Source: Pseudarthrobacter sp.
Lineage (GTDB): Bacteria; Actinomycetota; Actinomycetes; Actinomycetales; Micrococcaceae
Length of the DNA: 49,324 nucleotides
Assembly: GCA_031178005.1 (NCBI GenBank)
Contig: JAPSJV010000021.1
Coordinates: forward strand, 1-49,324
Reading direction: 5' to 3'
The notes under the pieces were generated by a model. It ran no database searches. It saw only the letters and a program-made list of their open reading frames with translations, and was not told where the DNA came from. Shown piece by piece: positions 40,934 through 49,265 of this stretch (positions are counted from its first letter, which is position 1; each line of letters opens with the position of its first letter). A program made the translations under genes and the position numbers.

Positions 40934-41164
40934 ATGCGCAAGATCCATCGCGACACCGATTCTGCGGGCCCGGAGCGCCGGCATCACCCGGACGAAGGCC
41001 ACGATGGAAGCCTCGATTCCGAGCGGCGGGATTCGGCGGCATCAGCCAATCCGGACCCCGCCAACGGCAATATCACGGGCCTGGAGCCGGGCGGCGGAGT
41101 GCCGCCGGGGGAGACCCCGCCCGCCGAGGACCAGATGAGCGGCGACCAGGGCCACGACGAGTAG
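40934..41164 (+). CDS. DUF6480-like small protein
   Basis: A 76-residue hydrophilic protein. The C-terminal NPDPANGNITGLEPGGGVPP and GETPPAEDQMSG match what I recall of DUF6480 proteins in actinobacteria. The N-terminal half is rich in D, E, R and H and probably unstructured. GAGGAAGG precedes ATG 40934. The function is unknown. It is divergent from the 87-residue acidic gene. Confidence 0.72.
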   Translation: MRKIHRDTDSAGPERRHHPDEGHDGSLDSERRDSAASANPDPANGNITGLEPGGGVPPGETPPAEDQMSGDQGHDE

Positions 41165-41221
41165 CTTCCGGTCAGCGAACCGGGCCTGGGCGGGTGCGGG
41201 TGGGCAGCGACACGGTGAAGG

Positions 41222-42214
41222 TTACGGAGCTTTGTGGGAGTCCTGCAGCGTCCAACTGGCCCATTCCTGGGGCTGGATGGTGGGGCGGCCCAGGAAATAA
41301 CCTTGTCCGAGGGTGATGCCGTGAGCCGCCAGGGCGGTGAGCTCTGCGGAGTCTTCGACGCCCTCGGCGATCAGCGTGCAGCCCATACGCGCCGCGAAGC
41401 CCACCATGCCACCGGCCAGTTGCTGCTGGTGCTGGTCCGAATCAATGCCGCTGATGACGTTCCGCCCCAGTTTGATGAAGTCCGGCTCCAGCTGGACCAT
41501 TCGGCTCATCGCACCAAGGTCCGGGTTGACGTCATCGACGGCGATCCGCAAACCCTCCACCCGCAACGGTGCCAAGGCTGCCACAACATCCGGGTAGTCG
41601 TCGTCGCGTACGCTTTCGGTAAGCTCCAGGACAATCCGATCCAGCGGAATCCGGCCAGCAGCGAGAAGCTCGGAGAGCCGCGCGTCCAGGCAGGCTGCCG
41701 GCGAGATGTTAATGGAGAGGAAGACGTGCTCCGGCAACTCTTCAGCCGTGCGCAGCGCGGACCCCATTGCGAAAAACTCGAGCTCAAGGCTGCGGCCCAA
41801 CGCCGTGGCCTCGGCGAACCAGACGTCGGCGCTGGCGCCGTCGTCGCTGACAAACCGTGAGAGCGCCTCGACACCCACCGCAGTGCCCAGGCCCAGGTCC
41901 AGGATCGGCTGGAAGGCAGTAAGGAGCATACGGTTGTGCAGCAGCTCGCTGATCCTCAGGTTCCGCTGGAATGATCCGGGATGTTCGACGGCGGCACGGG
42001 AGCGAGTGCCAGAGCCCTGCTGCGTGCCGGCAGGGTCCCCGGCCGTAGGCCGCTCGCGGGTTTCCTGCATGTGGAGAAAGAGTGCGCGTTCCGGCTCAAG
42101 GGGGTAGGCGGCGAGGTGCTCACAGAGCCGGTGCCGCATGCTTGCGCCCGAGGGATCATCGCTGGCCAGAACGTCGGCGATAATTCCCCACGCTTGCTCT
42201 CTTATTGAAGTCAA
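41222..42214 (-). CDS. EAL-domain protein, candidate c-di-GMP phosphodiesterase
   Basis: A 330-residue protein with a roughly 85-residue unassigned N-terminus and an EAL domain from about 90. The EAL motif is GVEALSRF. Metal and substrate residues are largely kept: LSINISPAA, IVLELTES, IAVDDVNPDLG (DD kept, but the usual FGTGYSS loop is altered), DFIKLGRNV (Lys), LIAEGVED and QGYFLGRP. Activity is plausible but loop 6 is unusual. There is no membrane segment. A second EAL gene follows upstream on the same strand side (42315-43382), and no GGDEF protein is encoded here. Confidence 0.85.
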   Translation of the reverse strand: MTSIREQAWGIIADVLASDDPSGASMRHRLCEHLAAYPLEPERALFLHMQETRERPTAGDPAGTQQGSGTRSRAAVEHPGSFQRNLRISELLHNRMLLTAFQPILDLGLGTAVGVEALSRFVSDDGASADVWFAEATALGRSLELEFFAMGSALRTAEELPEHVFLSINISPAACLDARLSELLAAGRIPLDRIVLELTESVRDDDYPDVVAALAPLRVEGLRIAVDDVNPDLGAMSRMVQLEPDFIKLGRNVISGIDSDQHQQQLAGGMVGFAARMGCTLIAEGVEDSAELTALAAHGITLGQGYFLGRPTIQPQEWASWTLQDSHKAP

Positions 42215-42314
42215 CTGGCATTCCTGAGGAAGTTGGGATGGTTCGCCCCCCGCACGGCCCGGGGCCGTAGTGCGATCCTATAGCCAACTCGGGATTCGTG
42301 CACGGAATGTCAAA

Positions 42315-43382
42315 TTATTGGTCGCTCCGTGCGCGTCGCCGCCGTAGGAGCGCTTCGATTGCTTCGGCTGCCTGGGGGCGGGCAAAGAAGAACCCTTGAG
42401 CGCTGGTGCAGCCCAGCCGCCGGAGTTCGGCTGCCTGCTCCGCCGTTTCCACACCCTCCCACACGGCGTCAAGGCCACAGGCCCGGATCAGCTGCAGCAC
42501 CGCTCCCACGAATTCGGCCTGCTTGCCGTCGGTGCCCAGCCCGGAAATAAGTGAACGGTCCACCTTGACCTTGTCCACAGGAAGGTTCTGCAGGTAGCTG
42601 ATCGACGAGTAACCCGTGCCGAAGTCGTCAATCTCCAAACCGATGCCCAGCTTGCGCAGAGCCGCCAGCGAGTACCGGTCCAGGTCATTGCCGGTCACAA
42701 TCGCCTTCTCGGTGAGTTCCAGGATCAGCTGCTGCGGGCGTACCCCTGTGGATGAGGCCAGGGACCGCACATCGTCCGCGAATTGCAGGCTCTGCAGCTG
42801 TGACGGTGCCAGGTTAACCCGCATGGTGAAGTCCCCGCCGGCCAGTCCTTGCTGCTGCCATTCGGCAAGCTGCCCGACGGCGGTGCGCAGCACCCATGCA
42901 GTGACCTGCGGGAGAAGCCCGGCTTCTTCGGCCAGGGGCAGTATGGCGTCCGGTGCCAGGCGTCCGCGAACGGGATGGTCCCACCGAAGCAACGCCTCCA
43001 CGCCCTCAATACTGTTGTTGGCCAGGCTGATTACGGGCTGGTACTCAAGGACAAGGGAGGAGCGCCCGGCGGAGGCGGCTCGCCGGAGTTCCTCTGCCAG
43101 TTGCTGGCGAAGGCGCCGGACCATTTCCAGGCCCGGCTCCAGAACCTCCCGGCCAGGCGCGTCACCGGTGGGCAACGAGTCCGCCGGTGTTGCAGGACGG
43201 GGCAGTCCGTTCGCTGACCCCAACAGCGCAGCCTGGGCCTCCGAAAGCAAGCGGGCCTGTTCCTCCAGCTGACGCTCCAGGTCCCGGCAGCGGGAAGCAA
43301 GGTCCGGAGCGTTCTTGGCAGGCAGCGGGACGGGGGATCGCCCACTGCCAACGGATCGTTCAACCACGGTGGTCCCTCCCAT
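42315..43382 (-). CDS. Coiled-coil EAL-domain protein, candidate c-di-GMP phosphodiesterase
   Basis: A 355-residue protein. Residues about 28-60 and 80-105 are charged helices likely to form a coiled coil (SRCRDLERQLEEQARLLSEA). The EAL domain follows with GVEALLRWDHP, MRVNLAPSQL, LILELTEKAIV, EIDDFGTGYSSISYL, DKVKVDRSLISGL and QGFFFARP all standard. One substitution is notable: VWEGVETAEQ replaces the usual (I/V)AEGVET, although the Glu remains. The promoter on the minus strand may use TACAAT at 43409-43414. It is probably active on c-di-GMP. Confidence 0.86.
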   Translation of the reverse strand: MGGTTVVERSVGSGRSPVPLPAKNAPDLASRCRDLERQLEEQARLLSEAQAALLGSANGLPRPATPADSLPTGDAPGREVLEPGLEMVRRLRQQLAEELRRAASAGRSSLVLEYQPVISLANNSIEGVEALLRWDHPVRGRLAPDAILPLAEEAGLLPQVTAWVLRTAVGQLAEWQQQGLAGGDFTMRVNLAPSQLQSLQFADDVRSLASSTGVRPQQLILELTEKAIVTGNDLDRYSLAALRKLGIGLEIDDFGTGYSSISYLQNLPVDKVKVDRSLISGLGTDGKQAEFVGAVLQLIRACGLDAVWEGVETAEQAAELRRLGCTSAQGFFFARPQAAEAIEALLRRRRARSDQ

Positions 43383-43504
43383 GCCAGGTTCTTGTGAGGC
43401 GTTCCCTCATTGTAGGGTCCGGCCAGTCCGGGGCCTGCGCGGCAATGCAAGGAAATATTGAGTACTTCAATCCCGGAGGCAAGCGCTTTCCGCGCGACTG
43501 CTGG

Positions 43505-43510
43505 CAGGAT
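43505..43510 (+). promoter_or_regulatory. -10 element, leaderless glycerate kinase gene
   Basis: CAGGAT ends 6 bases before ATG 43517 with no ribosome site, fitting a leaderless transcript. Confidence 0.45.
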
Positions 43511-43516
43511 GGATCC

Positions 43517-44632
43517 ATGCGCATTCTTATCGCCCCGGACAAATTCAAGGGTTCGCTCACCGCTGCCGAAGCCGCCAGCGCCATAGCGGAGGGTGCGCTG
43601 CGCGTGTACCCCGATGCCGTGGCTACCCAATTCCCCATCGCCGACGGCGGCGAGGGAACGTTGGAAGCTGCCGTCGCCGCAGGTTATGAGGAGCGGCTGA
43701 ACGCAGTTGTGGGACCGGTGCTGGCGCCGGTGGGAGCGGCATGGGCCTTCCGGAAAACGGATGGCGTCGCCGTCATAGAAACCGCACAGGCTTCCGGTCT
43801 TGCCCACATCGAGCCCACCCGCGAGAACGCCCTGCGCGCTCACAGTTACGGCTGCGGCCAGCTCATCGCGGCGGCGCTGGATGCCGGCGCCACCGAAATC
43901 GTGCTGGGCCTCGGCGGTTCGGCAATGAGCGACGGCGGCAGCGGCGCGTTGCGCGCGCTCGGTTTAAAGCCGCTGGACTCTGCCGGCAATGTGGTGCCGT
44001 TGGGCGGTGGCTCGCTTGCCGACGTCGTCAGTCTGGACGTTTCGGGACTGGATCCGCGCCTTGCTGCCGTGACGTTCCGGATTGCCGTGGATGTCCGGAA
44101 CCCGCTGTATGGGCCGGACGGTGCGGCGCACGTGTTCGGACCACAAAAGGGCGCCGACGACGATGCCGTGGAACAGCTCGACGCCGGCCTGCGCAACTGG
44201 GCGTCAGTGCTGCGGGAAGTGACCGGCCGGGACGTTAACGTCCCGGGTGCCGGCGCGGCCGGCGGCTTCCCGGCGTCGTTCCTGGGCTTTACGAATGCCC
44301 GGCTTGAAGGCGGATTCGCGCTGGTGGCGGGCCTGACGGGGCTGGCTGGCCAGCTGGAGCAGGCCGATCTGGTGATAACCGGCGAAGGATCCATGGACTC
44401 CCAGTCCTTGACGGGCAAAGCGCCCATCGCGTTGGCGGACGCGGCCCGGGAGCTCGGTATTCCCGTGATCGTGGTGGCCGGACGCATCCTCGTGACCATG
44501 GAGGACCTGGCAGGGCACGGCATCGAGGCTGCCGCGCAGCTGCTGGACATCGCGGCGAGCCCGGAAGACGCCGTCGCAAATGCTGCCGGGTACCTCACCC
44601 GGGCCACCACCCAGCTTCTCGAAGGAGCCTGA
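43517..44632 (+). CDS. glxK: Glycerate kinase (GlxK type)
   Basis: A 371-residue glycerate kinase. ILIAPDKFKGSLTAAEAA at the start, IADGGEGTLEA, VLGLGGSAMSDGGSGALRAL, FGPQKGAD and DLVITGEGSMDSQSLTGKAP are the family blocks. It phosphorylates glycerate (to 2-phosphoglycerate in this family). In allantoin users it completes the glyoxylate, tartronate semialdehyde, glycerate branch. Glyoxylate carboligase and the semialdehyde reductase are not here, so that role is inferred; it may work with other glycerate sources. The -10 at 43505 sets the start at ATG 43517. Confidence 0.92.
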   Translation: MRILIAPDKFKGSLTAAEAASAIAEGALRVYPDAVATQFPIADGGEGTLEAAVAAGYEERLNAVVGPVLAPVGAAWAFRKTDGVAVIETAQASGLAHIEPTRENALRAHSYGCGQLIAAALDAGATEIVLGLGGSAMSDGGSGALRALGLKPLDSAGNVVPLGGGSLADVVSLDVSGLDPRLAAVTFRIAVDVRNPLYGPDGAAHVFGPQKGADDDAVEQLDAGLRNWASVLREVTGRDVNVPGAGAAGGFPASFLGFTNARLEGGFALVAGLTGLAGQLEQADLVITGEGSMDSQSLTGKAPIALADAARELGIPVIVVAGRILVTMEDLAGHGIEAAAQLLDIAASPEDAVANAAGYLTRATTQLLEGA

Positions 44633-44642
44633 CCCCTATCGC

Positions 44643-45305
44643 TTAGGCGCCGGTTTCCGAGTGCGGTTCGTCCACCGGCTTGGATTCGGGCGAACCCTTC
44701 TCACGCAGGTAAACGGACGCGCCCACCAGAACCGCCACGGCGAGGAATTCGCTCTGCCAGTTCTGGAATGACTCAAACCAGAAGCGGCTGGTGCCAGCGT
44801 ACTGGAGGACTGTAACCGTTTCTCCGCCATGCACGGCCTGCTCATCGTTGTAAGCTGCGGCGCCGCCGAAGGCGTGCAGGATAAAGGAGGCAAGGAACAG
44901 GGCAAAGAGCAAGATGGACAGGGAGTGCTCATAAACCTTGAGCGCCAGCCCGCCTTGTTTAACCGGACCCGGCGTGTCCTCTTTGGCGAAGGTATCCCGG
45001 GGGTCCTGGTCCTGTGCTGCCTCGGGACCGATGGGCTTGGATTCCGAGGAGCCTTTCTGGAACAGGAAGATGGTGAGCACTACGTACATGCCCATCTGGA
45101 GGAACTCGGACTCCCAGTTCTCAAAGGTTGCCTCGACGAATTCGCCGGTGCCCAGGAATCCGATGACGGACACTGTGGGCTGGCCGTGCGCCGACTGCTC
45201 CTCATTGTAATTAGCGGCCCCGGTGAGGATCATGCCGCCCAGGAACACCACGAACAATCCAAGATTGACCAAAAACAGGCCATGTTCCTTGAGCCACTTA
45301 CTCAT
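44643..45305 (-). CDS. DUF6766-like membrane protein with internal duplication
   Basis: A 220-residue protein with four membrane helices in two similar halves. YNEEQSAHGQPTVSVIGFLG and ENWESEFLQMGMYVVL in the first half correspond to YNDEQAVHGGETVTVLQYAG and QNWQSEFLAVAVLVGA in the second. Each half ends in a KGS-x-ESKP tail. I recall this as DUF6766. The function is unknown. It overlaps the DUF6328 gene by 4 bases and is convergent with glycerate kinase. Confidence 0.8.
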   Translation of the reverse strand: MSKWLKEHGLFLVNLGLFVVFLGGMILTGAANYNEEQSAHGQPTVSVIGFLGTGEFVEATFENWESEFLQMGMYVVLTIFLFQKGSSESKPIGPEAAQDQDPRDTFAKEDTPGPVKQGGLALKVYEHSLSILLFALFLASFILHAFGGAAAYNDEQAVHGGETVTVLQYAGTSRFWFESFQNWQSEFLAVAVLVGASVYLREKGSPESKPVDEPHSETGA

Positions 45306-45819
45306 CGTCCCCTCCCCGGGTTTTGGGTGAGCCGTTTGCCGCGCCTTTGCTGAGCCTGCTGGGAACGTAGACCATCAGGATGAGCAACAGCGCCAGCAGT
45401 ACGCCTCCCGCAGTGAGTCCGGCAGTCCGTCCGGCAACGACGTCGAACACCAGCGCCGCGGTGCCGGCGCTCAGCAGGCCCACGCCGGCGAGGGCCACCT
45501 TGGTGAGGACATTCGCGCTGGACACCAATGTCTCCTTGAGCCGCTTGCGGAACAGCCTGCGGTGGATGCTGACGGGCACCAGGATGCACGCCGTGGTCAG
45601 GGAAGCGACAACGACGTTGGTGAGGTAAAGCCCGATCTGGAAGTCATCGAGCGTGCTGAACCGTTCCTGGAAGGGCAACGTCAACAGCAGGCCGGCAAGG
45701 ATCTGGACGCCGGTCTGGAGTACGCGGAGTTCCTGCAGGAGTTCGGCCCAGTTGCGGTCCATCCGCTCCTCGCGGGTCTCGTTCCGGCCGCTCTCCTCGT
45801 TAGCTTCCAGCCTGGACAT
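45302..45819 (-). CDS. DUF6328-like membrane protein
   Basis: A 172-residue protein with about four membrane helices. An N-terminal charged stretch (NEESGRNETREERMDRNW) precedes ELLQELRVLQTGVQILAGLL, LTNVVVASLTTACILVPVS, VALAGVGLLSAGTAALVF and VLLALLLILMVYVPSRLS. The RVLQTGVQIL block and HRRLFRK turn fit DUF6328. GGAGG lies 7 bases before ATG 45819. The function is unknown; it is co-translated with the DUF6766 protein. Confidence 0.8.
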
Positions 45820-46006
45820 CGGTGATCCTCCGTAGCCTGCCTTGAATTTTCAACCTGCCTCCGGTGCTTCAAACCTAGGCCTAAGCAGCAGAGCTTTTCA
45901 ATGGTTGCTAAGTTTACTGACCAATTTGCTTGAAAGCATGGACCTGCAGGACCAGCTGCGTTAGCGTCAAAGGGGTTGGCAGACCAACAACGGCACAGGA
46001 GGAAAC

Positions 46007-46522
46007 ATGAGCGAAAACCAGCAGCTCGATCCCAACGAGGAAGCCGGCGGTTACGGCACTCCCACTGCCGAACAGGAGGCGGGCGGCCAGAAGTTTGCCC
46101 AGCCGCGCGAAGAGGAAGACTTCGATGCTGCCGGGCTGAGCCAGGACACGTCCGACGGCGAGCGGTACCAGACTGACGCGCCGAACCTCAGCCACTTTGA
46201 TCCGGAGGAGAAGGACAGCTCCGGCGAGCCAGGAGCAGGCCGCTTTGGCGGTACGGAGGACCAGCGCAATGCCGAAAGCGAAGCGGACGATCCGGGATTC
46301 GAACCGGTTCCCCGGGAGTCGGCTGAAGACCAGGCTTCCGGCCGGCAGGGGTTTGGCGATGAAGGTGTGGAGGCCGGGAATCCGGAGGACAGCGGGGAAG
46401 ACCTCCATGACGAGGACGTGATCCTGCCATCTTCCGACGCCGAAATGGACGAGGGCAATACCGAGGACCGCGCGCCCGGTGTCCCGTTCAGCTCCGAACC
46501 GCCGGAGGAAACGGCGGACTAG
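46007..46522 (+). CDS. Acidic disordered protein of unknown function
   Basis: A 171-residue protein with AGGAGG 6-7 bases before ATG 46007. The composition is dominated by E, D, G, S, P and Q throughout (QPREEEDFDAAGLSQDTSDG, HDEDVILPSSDAEMDEGN). No fold, signal or membrane segment is visible. Such proteins in Micrococcaceae are often stress-related. I do not recognise a family. Confidence 0.7.
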   Translation: MSENQQLDPNEEAGGYGTPTAEQEAGGQKFAQPREEEDFDAAGLSQDTSDGERYQTDAPNLSHFDPEEKDSSGEPGAGRFGGTEDQRNAESEADDPGFEPVPRESAEDQASGRQGFGDEGVEAGNPEDSGEDLHDEDVILPSSDAEMDEGNTEDRAPGVPFSSEPPEETAD

Positions 46523-46581
46523 GATCCGCCGAGGGCGGGCCTGCGGTGGTTTGGAACGATGTGTGCGGTGTGTTCCGATGA

Positions 46582-46609
46582 CATGCTCCCGGTATGATCC
46601 GGGAGCATG
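46582..46609. promoter_or_regulatory. 11-bp perfect inverted repeat wrapped around a -10 box
   Basis: CATGCTCCCGG (46582-46592), then TATGAT (46593-46598), then the exact reverse complement of the first arm (46599-46609), whose last three bases are the ATG of the HAD gene. A regulator bound here would block the promoter; alternatively the RNA could not form the hairpin if the transcript is leaderless. Confidence 0.65.
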
Positions 46610-47521
46610 AGCTCTGAGCCAAGCACTACCGTAGCCGCGCCCACCCCTGACACCGCGCACGCCGCCGTCGACACTGCAAAACCGGGCGCGGTCCGGGCCG
46701 TTTTTCTCGATGTGGACGGCACCTATGCCGATTTCGGCATCGTCCCCGAGGGCCATGTCCGGGCGGTCCGCGCTGCCCGGGAAGCCGGCCACAAGGTCTT
46801 CCTCTGCACTGGACGGCCGTTGTCCATGGTCCCCGAGAGCATCAAGGCTGCCGGCTTCGACGGTATCGTGGCCAGTGCGGGTGCCTATGTTGAAGTGGCG
46901 GGCGAGGTGCTGGTTGACCTCCGCTTGCCGGCGGATTTGGCGGCCAGGACGATTGCGGTACTGGATTCGAACCGCGCCGTCTACATTCTGGAGGCAACCG
47001 AGGCACTGTATGCGCCAGAATCGGCCGAAGGGCGCCTGCGAGCCATCATGGACAAGCACTTCAGCAAGCATCCCGACGGGCCGGAAGCCGGGTCGTCAGC
47101 CATCCTGGACGCACTTCGCACTATTGAGCTTTCCGCTGACCTCGCCGCGTTCCCGTTCGCCAAGGTGTCCGTATTCGAGTCCCCAGTGCCTATGGAGCAG
47201 TTGGTCGAGGAAATCGGCGACGGCATTGCCGTCGTCGCCAATTCCATCGCGGACGAAGGCCGGCATGCCGGCGAGCTGTACCGGAAAGGCATCAGCAAGG
47301 CGGACGGCATTGCCGCCGCCATTGGCCGCCTCGGCATCCCCCGCGAGGACACTATTGCAGTGGGTGACGGAGAAAACGACCTGGAGATGATCGCTTACGC
47401 GGGTGTCGGCGTCGTAATTGAAGGATCCTCGCCGGCGTTGACGGCACTGGCGGACCGCATGGCTGCACCCCCAAGTCGGGAAGGCCTCGTGGCTGCGTTC
47501 AAGGAGCTGGGCCTCACCTGA
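46607..47521 (+). CDS. HAD-IIB (Cof-like) phosphatase
   Basis: A 304-residue HAD hydrolase. After a 28-residue T/P/A-rich N-terminus, motif I is AVFLDVDGTYADFG, motif II VFLCTGRPLSM, the Lys region GISKADGIAAAIGRLGI and motif IV TIAVGDGENDLEMIAYAG, with a IIB cap between. It is a second enzyme of the type encoded at 38580 but not closely similar. The start lies inside a palindrome with a -10 (46582-46609). The substrate is unknown. Confidence 0.88.
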   Translation: MSSEPSTTVAAPTPDTAHAAVDTAKPGAVRAVFLDVDGTYADFGIVPEGHVRAVRAAREAGHKVFLCTGRPLSMVPESIKAAGFDGIVASAGAYVEVAGEVLVDLRLPADLAARTIAVLDSNRAVYILEATEALYAPESAEGRLRAIMDKHFSKHPDGPEAGSSAILDALRTIELSADLAAFPFAKVSVFESPVPMEQLVEEIGDGIAVVANSIADEGRHAGELYRKGISKADGIAAAIGRLGIPREDTIAVGDGENDLEMIAYAGVGVVIEGSSPALTALADRMAAPPSREGLVAAFKELGLT

Positions 47522-47735
47522 GGTAGCCGGCCCGCCGGCCCTCGCAGTTCCTTCACCGGCATTGTTGCTACCTCGCTGATCGTGCGAAGGCTGTCGGGTG
47601 ATTGCACCGGTAACCGGAAGCGGGATCGAAAAGATCGTGTCGCCAGATGTCTGCGCCTTTGTCAGCGCATGGGACGATTGCGACTGGCCAACCTGCTGGC
47701 GCCGTGCACGGACGACACCCATTGGAGAACCACGC

Positions 47736-48824
47736 ATGACCACAGAACACCACCTGATCATCGACGGCCACAACGATATGTTGTGGAAGCACCACAAATT
47801 GGCGGGACTGGACTTCGGCCGGTTGGACCCCGCACGCGAGCAGCCACAGCTGCATACCGATCTGGTCCGGCTCGAACGAGGCGGCGTCGGGGCGCAGTTC
47901 TGGTCAATCTGGGTGCCCTCTACCGGAAACCCTACCGACATGACCGCCGTGACCCTCGCCCAGATCGAGGCGGTCCACCGGATGTGCGAGACCTATCCCC
48001 ACCTCACGACCCTCGCACGGTCCGCTGACGACGTCGAACGCTGTTTCGCCGAAGGCCGTCTCGCCTCGCTGATGGGTTTAGAGGGCGGGCACCAGATCCT
48101 CGACTCCATCGACGTCCTGCGCTTCATGCACCGCAGCGGCATCAAGTACATGACGCTGACACACAATGCGAACACCTCCTGGGCGGACAGCGCAACAGAC
48201 GGTCCGGGCGTCGGCGGTCTCAGCGAATTCGGCGAACAGGTGGTCTCGACCATGAACGAGCTCGGTATGCTCGTTGACCTGTCGCATTGCGCCGACACAA
48301 CCGTCGAACATGTCGCGCGCGTCACCAAGGCACCGCTGTTCTTCTCTCACTCCGGGGCCCGGGCGGTGTGCGACCACCGGCGCAACGTCACGGATGCCAC
48401 GCTGAAGGCGGTCGGTGCGAGCGGGGGGATTGTCATGGCCGTCTTTCTCCCCGAGTTTCTCTCCAAGGAGTATGGTGCGTGGTCCACGGCGCGCAAATCG
48501 GCGCAGCCAGACTGGACCGGGCCGCAAGCATCCGCACGGGAAGCCGCGTGGCTTGCGGACAATCCCAAGCCCCCCTGCGGTATCCCGGAGATCAGTGACC
48601 ACCTGGACCACATCCGCGCCGTCGCCGGGATTGATCACGTCGGACTCGGCAGCGACTTCGACGGCATGACGCCTCCCGATGATATGGCCTCGGTGGACCG
48701 CTACCCCGCGCTGCTGGCGGAGCTCGACAGGCGCGGATGGTCTAAATCGGACCTCGCTGCCCTGACCCACGGCAACATGGTCCGCGTCCTTCGCGCCACT
48801 GAGGCATGTGCGGGAGTGCACTGA
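47736..48824 (+). CDS. Membrane-dipeptidase family (M19) zinc dipeptidase
   Basis: A 362-residue M19 dipeptidase. LIIDGHNDMLWKHH (His12, Asp14), LMGLEGGHQI (bridging Glu), MLVDLSHCADTTV, FFSHSGARAVCDHRRNVTD and VGLGSDFDGM (Asp) form the binuclear zinc site. No signal peptide or anchor is seen, so it is likely cytosolic. GGAG lies 9 bases before ATG 47736; the frame is open 46 codons further without a ribosome site. It precedes a small gene and a PqqA-like precursor on the same strand. A link to peptide maturation is possible but unproven. Confidence 0.88.
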   Translation: MTTEHHLIIDGHNDMLWKHHKLAGLDFGRLDPAREQPQLHTDLVRLERGGVGAQFWSIWVPSTGNPTDMTAVTLAQIEAVHRMCETYPHLTTLARSADDVERCFAEGRLASLMGLEGGHQILDSIDVLRFMHRSGIKYMTLTHNANTSWADSATDGPGVGGLSEFGEQVVSTMNELGMLVDLSHCADTTVEHVARVTKAPLFFSHSGARAVCDHRRNVTDATLKAVGASGGIVMAVFLPEFLSKEYGAWSTARKSAQPDWTGPQASAREAAWLADNPKPPCGIPEISDHLDHIRAVAGIDHVGLGSDFDGMTPPDDMASVDRYPALLAELDRRGWSKSDLAALTHGNMVRVLRATEACAGVH

Positions 48825-48981
48825 AAGGGAAGCGCGACGGTTCCGGAGTGTGACCCAAGTCTCAGGATGAGCGGCACGTTGGGGCGGTTGAGCGGCATGG
48901 TGTGGGGGCCCGGCGGTTGTGTCTGGCCGTCGGGTCCGGATGGGCATACGGTTACTTCTCAACGGGCTCGGAAGAGCGGGT

Positions 48982-49007
48982 TGTTGCGCAGGGACTTTCG
49001 CGCAACA
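48982..49007. promoter_or_regulatory. Inverted repeat upstream of the small edge genes
   Basis: TGTTGCGC (48982-48989) and GCGCAACA (49000-49007) are exact complements around a 10-base spacer, 31 bases before the GTG at 49039. It could be an operator or a leader hairpin. Confidence 0.4.
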
Positions 49008-49038
49008 CGTGTGTGATTTCACAAGGAGGTGATGTCCA

Positions 49039-49221
49039 GTGACGATTGCTGAAGAAATGACGATTACCTGGATGGACCCACCCAGCTCCGCCCATAGAAA
49101 GGTCGAACGATCCGAACGTCGTCGTCCCACTCGGTGGGGTGGATGGCTGGAAGGCATCGTCCCCGGAATGAGCGCCGCGGGTCACGGCAGCGCGTTAATC
49201 GCCTTCGCCCTGCCCGGCTGA
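49039..49221 (+). CDS. Small protein of unknown function with consensus ribosome site
   Basis: A 60-residue frame starting at GTG 49039. AAGGAGGTGAT (49022-49032) complements the 16S rRNA 3' end perfectly, which argues that it is translated. The sequence has an acidic start (MTIAEEMTITW), a basic middle (HRKVERSERRRPTRWGGWLE) and a small-residue tail (GMSAAGHGSALIAFALPG). There is no family I recognise. It lies 44 bases before the PqqA-like gene, so it might be a second precursor peptide or a leader peptide. Confidence 0.5.
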   Translation: MTIAEEMTITWMDPPSSAHRKVERSERRRPTRWGGWLEGIVPGMSAAGHGSALIAFALPG

Positions 49222-49265
49222 TTCCTGTCCAAGTACCCATCCAGAGACCGAAAGGAAAGAGAACC

